Assembly: GCA_045223915.1 (NCBI GenBank)
Contig: JBGUZU010000034.1
Coordinates: 62,001 to 126,000, forward strand
Source of the DNA: Ruminimicrobiellum sp045223915
GTDB lineage: Bacteria > Elusimicrobiota > Endomicrobiia > Endomicrobiales > Endomicrobiaceae
Length of the DNA stretch: 64,000 nt
Direction of reading: 5' to 3'
Positions 27,165-35,134 of the stretch are shown here, piece by piece. Position 1 is the first letter of the stretch, and every line of letters starts with the position of its first letter. The notes under the pieces are model-generated. The model was not told the origin of the DNA and made no database searches. It worked only from the letters and a program-made list of their open reading frames with translations. A program made the position numbers and the translations under genes.

Positions 27165-28289
27165 TGATAAATATAAATCTTCGTGTTCTTTTATCATGTA
27201 ATCGATAGAAAAAGTATAATCGATGCTGTTTTTTGCGTTGATTGATAAATTTGTTTTTAATTGTGTGTCATGTGCCAATAATAAAATTTTTTCTTCTGTT
27301 GTTTTTGTATCGTAAGGTTTTATTAAAAAGCCATTAAAACCATCCTTAACTATTTCTCTTTGTCCGTCGACATCATTAACAATGGGGGAAAGACCGCAAC
27401 ACATTGCTTCTATCGTTGATATAGGTAATCCTTCCCATAAAGATGTCATTACAAAAATATCGCTGGAATTTAATATATTTGAAATATCTCTTCTCCAACC
27501 TAAAAGAAAAATATTGTTTGAAATATTATAATCTCTTATAAGATTTTCAAAGCTTTGTCTTAATGTTCCGTCACCTACCATAACAAACTTAAAATTTTTA
27601 TCCTTTTCGGATATATCTTTTGCTATTTTAATAAAATCCGGTAAGTTTTTTTGCGGTTTAAAAGGTCCTATTGTTGTAACCAATATATCTTGTTTGTTTA
27701 AATTTAATTCTTTTTTTAATGACGGGATATCTTTAAAATTTTTAAAGTTATCAATATCAATGCCTAATCTTATGTAATGATATTTTTCTTTTTTGCCGAT
27801 ATTATTTTGCAGACCTTTAGTTGTGTTTTCGACACTTACTGGAATAAGATATTTTGAAAATTTTGCTCCTAATTTTTCTAAAAATATAAATAAATTTTTT
27901 TTAAAAAAGCTTTGAGTATCATTGAAACTAAAACCGTGAATTGTATGGATTATATTTTGTATACCACACAGTTTTGCTGCCAATCTTCCTATTATTCCGG
28001 CTTTAGATGAATGAGTGTGAACGATATTTGGATTTTCTTGTTTTAATATTTTATATATGGAATACAGCGCTTTTAAATCTTTTATCGGATTTATTTCTCT
28101 AACTAAATCTTTTACAAATATAACTCTTATTTTGCTTTTTGTTTCTTCGTCAAGTATTCCGCCGCAACCGCATATTAAAAAAGGTTCGAATTTTGTTTTA
28201 TCTGCTTTTTCACAAATAGATATAGCAACTTTCTGTGCTCCGCCCAATTCAAGTTTTGTAATAATAACAGCTACTTTTATTTTGTTCAT
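27159..28289 (-). CDS. GT4-family glycosyltransferase
   Basis: 376 residues, GT-B fold. The N-terminal KLELGGAQKVAISICEKA is typical of GT4 enzymes that extend surface glycans, IVHTHSSKAGIIGRLAAKLC is near residue 90, and the donor-binding C-terminal domain has VGDGTLRQSFENL, FLLGWRRDI, SDIFVMTSLWEGLPISTIEAM (ExE-like SLWEGLP, about 290) and VNDVDGQREIVKDG. The donor sugar is unknown. Last gene of a minus-strand operon; its start overlaps the stop of the FAD oxidoreductase by 4 bases. Confidence 0.9.
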   Translation of the reverse strand: MNKIKVAVIITKLELGGAQKVAISICEKADKTKFEPFLICGCGGILDEETKSKIRVIFVKDLVREINPIKDLKALYSIYKILKQENPNIVHTHSSKAGIIGRLAAKLCGIQNIIHTIHGFSFNDTQSFFKKNLFIFLEKLGAKFSKYLIPVSVENTTKGLQNNIGKKEKYHYIRLGIDIDNFKNFKDIPSLKKELNLNKQDILVTTIGPFKPQKNLPDFIKIAKDISEKDKNFKFVMVGDGTLRQSFENLIRDYNISNNIFLLGWRRDISNILNSSDIFVMTSLWEGLPISTIEAMCCGLSPIVNDVDGQREIVKDGFNGFLIKPYDTKTTEEKILLLAHDTQLKTNLSINAKNSIDYTFSIDYMIKEHEDLYLSL

Positions 28290-29563
28290 TTTACTTTATT
28301 TAAATGTAGTGCCAAATTTTTTGCATCGACAATATTTTTTTCTATAAAAGAATATTCCCAACTACCATATCTTCCTATACAATAAATATTATTAGCTTTT
28401 AAAAATTTGAATATAGTTTCTAATGCTTTTTTTCTGGCTTTATTGAATATAACATAAGCATATTTCATATCTATCACGTTTATGCTTAAAACTTCATCAT
28501 CAACATTCATTACTCCTATTTCTTTTAATATAGGAATTATATTATCGCAATTTTTTGTATCTGCCGTTTCAATATATAAGCTATAACAATTTTTAGGAGC
28601 TAATTTTTTTGACACATTGGAATATACGCCCACTCTATAAAAAGGATATTTTTTTTCCGGGATATATATCCAGTGAACGTCTTTTATCATATTCGGTAAA
28701 TTCTTTTTGTATTTTATACCTAAATTTATACATCTTGTGGATGTGCATTCCAATTGCTTTATAAGTTTTGAAATGTTTTTCGGTAAATTTTTTATGCTTA
28801 ACAAAAGTTCTTTTAACGGTTGAGTTGATATTATATTGTCATAAAAATAGCTTTTGCCGTCGGCATAAACTATTTTGTTTTTTAAATCTATTTTTTCTAC
28901 TTTTGTATTCGTGATAATATTGCTTTTTAATTTTTTGTAAAATCCGTCAATCATTGCTTGGCAACCGTTTTTTGAAGGATAATAAAAAACACTATTATAT
29001 CCGTATTTTTGTTTGTTTTGGTTATATGCGGAATTTATTATACTTTCCTTTGACGGTTTTGGAACAAAAGGTGCGGTCCAGGCGGCAGTCAGTTTTTTTA
29101 GATTATAATTCCATAACTTTTGATTGTATGGCTGCATAAAATATTCCGTTATACCGTCACCGAACATAGCTTTTGACCAATCTATAAAAGGCATATCATC
29201 ATATATCTTTATATTTTTTCTTTTTTTTATTCCTTCAATGCATTTTTGTTTTTGTTGTTCTGTAAGATAATATAAGTTCGCTTGAAAAGGAAACGGCATA
29301 ATTTTATTATTAAATAGAATTGCAGAATTCCTTTTTATTGTTAAAAGTTTTTTACCTGTAACGTTTTCTATTAGAGATTTTATTGCTTTGTCTTTTATGT
29401 GTATAAAATGTCCGGAATAATCAAAAGTAAAACCGTTATTTTTTATGGATTTGCATAATCCGCCCACGGTATTTTCTTTTTCAAAAATAATAAAAGACTT
29501 TTTTGAAAAATATCCGAAAGAAAGGCCTGAAATTCCGGCACCTATAACAATATTTGTTGTCAT
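28286..29563 (-). CDS. FAD-dependent UDP-galactopyranose mutase / protoporphyrinogen oxidase-like protein
   Basis: 425 residues. The dinucleotide-binding VIGAGISGLSFGYFSKKS is at the extreme N-terminus, followed by FEKENTVGGLCKS and FDYSGHFIHI (about residue 50), matching the NAD(P)-binding Rossmann type flavoproteins found in polysaccharide clusters. PFPFQANLYYL near 90 and MFGDGITEYFMQPYNQKLWN near 135 resemble UDP-galactopyranose mutase-related proteins, but this is not a textbook Glf. It lies between a WecA-like transferase and a GT4 gene, so a role in sugar-nucleotide or lipid-linked glycan chemistry is likely. Confidence 0.75.
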   Translation of the reverse strand: MTTNIVIGAGISGLSFGYFSKKSFIIFEKENTVGGLCKSIKNNGFTFDYSGHFIHIKDKAIKSLIENVTGKKLLTIKRNSAILFNNKIMPFPFQANLYYLTEQQKQKCIEGIKKRKNIKIYDDMPFIDWSKAMFGDGITEYFMQPYNQKLWNYNLKKLTAAWTAPFVPKPSKESIINSAYNQNKQKYGYNSVFYYPSKNGCQAMIDGFYKKLKSNIITNTKVEKIDLKNKIVYADGKSYFYDNIISTQPLKELLLSIKNLPKNISKLIKQLECTSTRCINLGIKYKKNLPNMIKDVHWIYIPEKKYPFYRVGVYSNVSKKLAPKNCYSLYIETADTKNCDNIIPILKEIGVMNVDDEVLSINVIDMKYAYVIFNKARKKALETIFKFLKANNIYCIGRYGSWEYSFIEKNIVDAKNLALHLNKVK

Positions 29564-29565
29564 AA

Positions 29566-30597
29566 TTAATCTACTTTAATCTTTGATAATCTTACAGAAA
29601 AAATAATTAATAATAATATAACAAAAGAAAAAATTAAATAAGAAATATTGTCGTTAATTTTAACTATCGTATAAGAAAAAATCCCCAAAATAAAAGATAG
29701 AATATAAACAAATACTAAAATTTGTTTTCTGGAATAGCCCATTTTTTCAAGTCTTAAAGGGAAATGATCTTTGCTTCCCAAAAACGGGTTTTTACCTTTT
29801 AACATTCTCATTATACTTACAAAAATAGTTTCATATATAGGAACTGCCAATATAAGTAACGGAGCAAAAATACCTATCGGACTTATTTTCGTATAAGATG
29901 TTCCCATGGCTATTGTCGCAAGAATAAAGCCTATGGATAAACTTCCCGTATCACCCATAAATATTTTTTTGCTCTTTGATAAATTAAAAGGAAGAAACCC
30001 TAAACATGATGCCAAAAGTGCTATAGCACAAAAATTAACATAGAGCATTTCGCTCGGTAAAGCTATTATAAAGAAAAATAATGCCGCTATTGCTGCTGTT
30101 CCGCAAGACAGCCCGTCCATAATATCTACGAGATTAAAAGCATTTGATAATCCCATTATCCAAAATATACTTATTATTACGGACAATATTTTATTTTCAA
30201 TAAAGTTTATTCTGATATCAAAAAAATAAACGACAATAAGGCAAGCAATAATTTGTATTAAAAATTTGAACTTGAAACCAAGACCGCCTTTTTTTATATC
30301 ATCACATAATCCGAGTACTAACAACATAAAAGAACCCACAATTATTGCCCTTAAATTATTTAATGTTCCGGTAGGGAAATTTGTTATAAATCGTATAAGT
30401 ACCAAGCTTATAACCCATCCGCTCCATATTGCAAGGCCGCCTAAATAAGGAGTACTTACTTTGTGTGTTTTTATTGCCGTTGATGGTTTGTCATAAATAT
30501 TTAACTTCATTGCAATATATCTAAAGCAAGGAGTTAAAATAAGTGATATTAAATATGCTGTAACAAATGTAATTAAATATAAAATTTCGTTATTCAT
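29566..30597 (-). CDS. WecA/MraY-family undecaprenyl-phosphate sugar-1-phosphate transferase
   Basis: 343 residues with about eleven hydrophobic segments. It starts a lipid-linked glycan by moving a HexNAc-1-phosphate to undecaprenyl phosphate. Visible motifs are the cytoplasmic KTHKVSTPYLGGLAI (residues about 43-57), LGLCDDIKKGGLGFKFK (DD pair, about 96), NAFNLVDIMDGLSCGTAAIA (about 152) and the FMGDTGSLSIGFIL aspartate near 212. The downstream GHDHF-like stretch is SKDHFPLRLEKMGYSRKQ, as in WecA-like enzymes rather than MraY. Four bases from the lipoate ligase-like gene, same operon. Confidence 0.92.
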   Translation of the reverse strand: MNNEILYLITFVTAYLISLILTPCFRYIAMKLNIYDKPSTAIKTHKVSTPYLGGLAIWSGWVISLVLIRFITNFPTGTLNNLRAIIVGSFMLLVLGLCDDIKKGGLGFKFKFLIQIIACLIVVYFFDIRINFIENKILSVIISIFWIMGLSNAFNLVDIMDGLSCGTAAIAALFFFIIALPSEMLYVNFCAIALLASCLGFLPFNLSKSKKIFMGDTGSLSIGFILATIAMGTSYTKISPIGIFAPLLILAVPIYETIFVSIMRMLKGKNPFLGSKDHFPLRLEKMGYSRKQILVFVYILSFILGIFSYTIVKINDNISYLIFSFVILLLIIFSVRLSKIKVD

Positions 30598-30600
30598 AAA

Positions 30601-31272
30601 TTAAAAAAGTCTGGTCCATTTATCCGTATTATATTTGCCCGTACAAAGTTTTGCCGCTAAATCTATTTCTTCTTTTGTTAAATCTTTATGTATTGTATTA
30701 CATTTTAAAGAATTTGATAAATTTTTAAAAAATTCATTTGTAAAAGAAATAATCTCTTCCTGAGTAAATTTTAAATGAATAGAACCTTCTACAAGTATTT
30801 TTTTACCTCTTCTTCTTTGACAAGAACCCACAATCTTTTTTCCGTTTAACAATAAGTCATCTTTGTATAATGTTTGAACACAATTGTAATTTTTTGTGTT
30901 GTCGTTTTCAATAATCGTTTTATCACAAAATATATTTATTTTTTCCAAAGATTTTCTTATGTTTTCATGTAGTATTTTATAAGTCTGTTCCTGATTATAA
31001 ATATAAGGCCATATTTTATCGGAAACTATTAATGAATACGAAAGATCCGTATTATGTAATACGGATAAACCTCCGGTTAATCTTCTTACAACCGAATAAT
31101 TGTCTGTTTTTGTTGAAGGAAATTTTTGAAAGTAGCCGATAGTGTATGCCGGACCGGTCCACCTGTAAAATCGAAAAATATCTTCAAAGTTTTCTTTTGT
31201 GAAAAAAACTTCATCAAGTGCAATATTTGTACTACAATCTCGTGGAATATCATTAACACATCTTAAATTCAT
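30601..31272 (-). CDS. Lipoate-protein ligase A-like protein
   Basis: 223 residues of the biotin/lipoate ligase fold. YRWTGPAYTIGYFQKFP (about 36-52), RRLTGGLSVLHNTDLSYSL (about 83-101, the RRxTGG motif) and NGKKIVGSCQRRRGKKIL (about 147, catalytic Lys) are all present. It would attach lipoate or octanoate to a carrier protein, or belong to a related acyl-transfer subfamily. It is shorter than full LplA, lacking the C-terminal accessory domain. No lipoyl enzyme is nearby; the operon context of glycan genes and an HD-GYP gene does not explain its presence. Confidence 0.8.
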   Translation of the reverse strand: MNLRCVNDIPRDCSTNIALDEVFFTKENFEDIFRFYRWTGPAYTIGYFQKFPSTKTDNYSVVRRLTGGLSVLHNTDLSYSLIVSDKIWPYIYNQEQTYKILHENIRKSLEKINIFCDKTIIENDNTKNYNCVQTLYKDDLLLNGKKIVGSCQRRRGKKILVEGSIHLKFTQEEIISFTNEFFKNLSNSLKCNTIHKDLTKEEIDLAAKLCTGKYNTDKWTRLF

Positions 31273-31284
31273 ATTTTCTCTGAT

Positions 31285-32451
31285 TTATAATTCGTTTCTG
31301 TAAACTGCTTCAAGAAAAGCATCTACGACTACGGGGCTAAACTGCTTATTTTTATTTGATACTATTTCTTTTATTGCTTCGGATTTTTCCAAACCTTTTC
31401 TGTAAGGCCTGTCCGAAGTCATTGCATCATAAGCATCCGCGACTGAAATTATTGTTGCAATAAGAGGAATCTTTTCACCTGTTAAACCACAGGGATAACC
31501 TCTGCCGTCATATCTTTCATGATGATACTTTACACCTAATGATATATTTTTAAATTCTTTTATCGGTTCCAAAATTTCAGCACCGAGTGTAGGATGTTTC
31601 TCAATAAGTTTTATTTCTTCCGGTAATAATTTTTCGGATTTATTTAAAATGTTTTCCGGAATTCCTATTTTACCGATATCATGCAATAAAGCGGAAATTC
31701 TTAATGAATTTTCAAATGTATCATAATCTTTAGTTAAATCTTTCGGAATATATTTTAATAATGTCATTGAGTATTTCATTACTCTTTCGGTGTGCCCGTG
31801 TGTATAAGAATTTTTTATATCAATGGCCGTTGCAAGTGTTTCAACCGTATTTAACAGCAATTGTTTGTTTACATCCAATTGATTTTTTATATCATCAAAT
31901 AATTTTGCGTTCTGTATTGCCATCACGATATCGGAAGCTAAAACCATTAAAAAGTCCATATCATCCATGTCAAAAGAAGAATTGTCTATTTTATTACCTA
32001 TAAAGAAGACAACCATCAGCTCTTTTCTAAAAAAACCCGGCACAATCAATTGTGCTTTATACATAAAGGTTTCTTCTTCAAGTTCGGTAAGCAAATTATA
32101 TATGCTTTCATTGTCTTTGTATTTTTCTTTTAAATCTTTAAGTTGAGAAACTAAAAGATATTCTTTGTTTTCTTTTTTGATATCTTTGTTCAGGAAAAAT
32201 TGAATAATAGGGTTACTATTTGTTATTTTTGTAAATCCTACGGGAATTTTTAAGCCTTTTTTCCCGCTGGATACTGTTATGATATATTCTTTCTTTGCTT
32301 TATTATAAAGAAATAACCCGGCATGTTTTATACCGAGATTTCTGGTGAGAGTTCTTACAACCAATCTGGACAAAAGATTCGGATCGTGAATCAAAATCAT
32401 TTGTTTGGCTGTCTTTGATAGATAACTTTTGTAGTCTTTTTTTTGTTCCAT
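31285..32451 (-). CDS. GAF-like plus HD-GYP cyclic di-GMP phosphodiesterase
   Basis: 388 residues. A sensory region (about 15-180) looks GAF-like. The HD-GYP domain starts near residue 205: GHTERVMKYSM, LLHDIGKIGIPENILNKSEKL (HD with KIGIP), EKHPTLGAEIL, YHHERYDGRGYPCGL (HHE plus the GYP motif) and VADAYDAMTSDRPYRKGL. All metal and signature residues are present, so it should be an active c-di-GMP phosphodiesterase. It starts one base after the response regulator stop. Membrane anchoring is absent. Confidence 0.93.
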   Translation of the reverse strand: MEQKKDYKSYLSKTAKQMILIHDPNLLSRLVVRTLTRNLGIKHAGLFLYNKAKKEYIITVSSGKKGLKIPVGFTKITNSNPIIQFFLNKDIKKENKEYLLVSQLKDLKEKYKDNESIYNLLTELEEETFMYKAQLIVPGFFRKELMVVFFIGNKIDNSSFDMDDMDFLMVLASDIVMAIQNAKLFDDIKNQLDVNKQLLLNTVETLATAIDIKNSYTHGHTERVMKYSMTLLKYIPKDLTKDYDTFENSLRISALLHDIGKIGIPENILNKSEKLLPEEIKLIEKHPTLGAEILEPIKEFKNISLGVKYHHERYDGRGYPCGLTGEKIPLIATIISVADAYDAMTSDRPYRKGLEKSEAIKEIVSNKNKQFSPVVVDAFLEAVYRNEL

Positions 32452-32452
32452 T

Positions 32453-32809
32453 TTATATATATGTCAAAACTTTTTTCTTGAAATCTGCAAGATCTATAGG
32501 TTTCTGTATGTAATCTGTAGCACCGTTTTCAAGAACTTTTGCTTGATTATCGGAACTTATACTGCCGGTAATTATTACCACTTTTGCATCAGGGTTAATT
32601 TCCTTTATTTTTTTCAATACTTCTATTCCGCTTATTCCGCCCAAATGCACATCAAGAAAAACACAATCAAATTTTTCTTTGTTGTATTTTTCCAAAGCCT
32701 CTTCTCCGGAAATAGCTAAAACACTATCTATATTTAGCCTTTTTAAAAACCTTCCCATGAAAGCGACTATTTCTTCTTCGTCATCAACAATTAAAACTTT
32801 TTTATTCAA
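32453..32809 (-). CDS. Stand-alone response regulator (CheY-like receiver)
   Basis: 118 residues, a receiver domain only. The acidic pair is IVDDEEE (about residues 7-13), the phospho-acceptor Asp is in FLDVHLGG (about 53), the Thr/Ser switch is in IITGS (about 79-83) and the Lys is in IQKPIDL (about 102). There is no output domain, so it should pass the signal to a partner by contact; the HD-GYP protein downstream is the nearest candidate. It follows the histidine kinase by 40 bases. Confidence 0.93.
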   Translation of the reverse strand: MNKKVLIVDDEEEIVAFMGRFLKRLNIDSVLAISGEEALEKYNKEKFDCVFLDVHLGGISGIEVLKKIKEINPDAKVVIITGSISSDNQAKVLENGATDYIQKPIDLADFKKKVLTYI

Positions 32810-32849
32810 GACTTACACCTCTTATTTATCACATAAGTATAACAAATGC

Positions 32850-35039
32850 TTATAAATTTGGCAACTCAATGGTGATGTCCGTTCCAACCATGTATTTAGA
32901 TTCAAACCATATTTTACCTTTATGATTTTCTTCTATCATTCTTTTGACAATGTACATTCCTATACCGGTTCCGGATTTACATGAAGCTTTTGTTGTAAAA
33001 AACGGGATAAAAATTTTGCCGGCAAGTTCTTCTTTTATGCCTACACCATTATCTGAAATTTTTATAATTGTTTTGTTGTTTTTCTGTGTTAAAGATATAT
33101 TTATATTCGGATTAAATCTAAGTTGTTCCTCATTTTTTAAAAGTTTATATTTTTCTTCTATTGCTTCAAAAGCATTATCTATAAGATTGTAAATGACTTC
33201 CGTCATTTGTGATTTTACACCGAGAATAGTGTCTGTATCTTTAAAATCTTTAATTATTGTTAATTTATCCGGAAGATGATGTTTTACTTTCAACATTTCA
33301 TAAGCCAAATCGATAACTTCTTTGAAAGCAAAAGTTTCAAACATTCTATGTTTTGCTTTCATTTTTGCAAAATCTAAGATACCTTTTATAACTTCATCTG
33401 TTTTTATAATATTACTCTTTAAAGATTCTGCAAGTTCATCTATATATTTGAATGTATCTTGAAGTTGTTTGCTTGCATTAAAACAATCTTCGTTATTTTC
33501 TTCGAAATCTTTAATTTCGAATTTCAATTCTCCGGAAATCAAAGAAAATTGATTTAATCTGTTTCTTATTTGATGAGCGACACCTTCCGCAAGCCCACCG
33601 ATCGAAGCGAGTTTTTCGGCTGCAAATATTTTCTCCTGAGCTTGTTTGTATTCATCAAAAAACAAACAATTTTCCATTGCAAGTGAAGTTTGTCTTGCAA
33701 GCATCTTAAATATTGTCATATCTTCTTTTGTAAAAATATCATTGTTGTTTTTTTCTCCGATAACCATAAAACCTTTAACTCCGTCATAAAAAGACGGAAT
33801 TATAAGAGCAGGTCTAAATGGTAAAATTACTGATCGTGCAATAAATTGCGGCATTTCATCAAACAGAAAGGGATCTTCTTTATGTTTAATAAAATTTATA
33901 AAAGGATGATCGTAATCATAAGAGAACATTAACTCATCGCTTTTTTGTTTGAAAGATCTTAAAATTTTTACTTCGAAATTTTCTTTGTTTTTATTTTCCA
34001 AAAATATTGCGACAAAAGATACTTTTATTGTTTTTAAAAGAACTAAAGATATAAGTTTTAACAGTCTGTCGATATTATGTTCTTTTGCCATACCGCTTGC
34101 CGCATGTATCAATAATGTTTGGTAATGTTTGTTTTGTGCGAAAAGTATTTTTTCGGCTTTTGATATCGTTTTTTGATATATCAAGAAAAAGCCTATTGTT
34201 AACATAAAAGTTATGAAATTTGATATATATATGTTTGTTGAATAAATTAAAATATAGTTAGACAATATTAAAACTAAAAATAACATAAATAAAAATATAA
34301 GTATTTTTATTGAAGCTATCTTTATATTTGTAAAGTTGAAACTTGAGATTATTATTGTTGTAGCAAGCATAAAAAACATTATCGTAAGATAGAAAATCGG
34401 TTCGAAACTGAAAATGTTGTAGAAAAATAAGTTATCGAAAATAAAAAGTATAAGATATACGCTATACACTAAAATTAAATAAATTATTCTTTGTTTTTGA
34501 ATGGAAGTTATTTCATCACTTTGTATGTATTTATAAGCTGCATTTATTGAATAGATGAAAACGATTACAGAAAAAATAAGAAACAGAAAATGAAATTTAC
34601 CGGCTACGGGGTATAGTCCCCATTGATTACTTTCTACAGTAGATATTATAAAGTTTGAAAAAATCGTCAAAATAATAAATAATGTTGTTGTTCCAAAAAT
34701 AAGAATTGCGGTAATTTTCTTTATTTTTAAGTTTATGAAATTAAACAAAAAATATGTTGCAAAGAAAGGTATAAGTACGATACCTATAAATCCCAAATGA
34801 CCTAAAAAATAAGCTGTCTTTTCATTTGCTGTTGTATACATCAAAGCATATGAAATCAGCCATAATAAGAAAGAAGAACTTAATGCGGCAAAGATATACG
34901 AACTTATGGTAGCCTTATTCTTGTAAAAAACGAATAATGTTAAAAAAATCAGTATAACTGCCGAAAGATATATAAAAAATTGATATAAACTATACATAAC
35001 TTCATAGATTATATGAAAACTCTTGATATTTTTCAACAT
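32850..35039 (-). CDS. Sensor histidine kinase with 7TM-type sensor and GAF domain
   Basis: 729 residues. About seven or eight membrane segments occupy residues 15-290 (HisKA_7TM-like sensor), a GAF-like domain lies at about 305-465, and the kinase core follows. The phospho-acceptor helix is ASIGGLAEGVAHQIRNRLNQ near 490 with the His of AHQIRN; the ATPase domain has NLIDNAFEAIEEK (N box), ISDNGVGIKEE (G1) and GTGIGMYIVKRMIEE (G2). The H-box with HQIRN rather than HEIRN is a mild variant. Start is uncertain: MYSLYQF 14 codons later is possible. First gene of the minus-strand operon ending in glycan enzymes. Confidence 0.88.
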   Translation of the reverse strand: MLKNIKSFHIIYEVMYSLYQFFIYLSAVILIFLTLFVFYKNKATISSYIFAALSSSFLLWLISYALMYTTANEKTAYFLGHLGFIGIVLIPFFATYFLFNFINLKIKKITAILIFGTTTLFIILTIFSNFIISTVESNQWGLYPVAGKFHFLFLIFSVIVFIYSINAAYKYIQSDEITSIQKQRIIYLILVYSVYLILFIFDNLFFYNIFSFEPIFYLTIMFFMLATTIIISSFNFTNIKIASIKILIFLFMLFLVLILSNYILIYSTNIYISNFITFMLTIGFFLIYQKTISKAEKILFAQNKHYQTLLIHAASGMAKEHNIDRLLKLISLVLLKTIKVSFVAIFLENKNKENFEVKILRSFKQKSDELMFSYDYDHPFINFIKHKEDPFLFDEMPQFIARSVILPFRPALIIPSFYDGVKGFMVIGEKNNNDIFTKEDMTIFKMLARQTSLAMENCLFFDEYKQAQEKIFAAEKLASIGGLAEGVAHQIRNRLNQFSLISGELKFEIKDFEENNEDCFNASKQLQDTFKYIDELAESLKSNIIKTDEVIKGILDFAKMKAKHRMFETFAFKEVIDLAYEMLKVKHHLPDKLTIIKDFKDTDTILGVKSQMTEVIYNLIDNAFEAIEEKYKLLKNEEQLRFNPNINISLTQKNNKTIIKISDNGVGIKEELAGKIFIPFFTTKASCKSGTGIGMYIVKRMIEENHKGKIWFESKYMVGTDITIELPNL

Positions 35040-35047
35040 AAATATTC

Positions 35048-35076
35048 TTGCTAAAACTACAAAAAACTGATAAAAT
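35048..35076 (+). promoter_or_regulatory. Promoter of the fused nucleotidyltransferase gene
   Basis: TTGCTA (35048-35053), a 17-base spacer and TAAAAT (35071-35076). It faces away from the minus-strand kinase operon. Confidence 0.6.
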
Positions 35077-35134
35077 TATAAAATCTAAATCTGTATTGAA
35101 TTTTAAATAAAAATATAAAATTGAGAGGTGCAAA

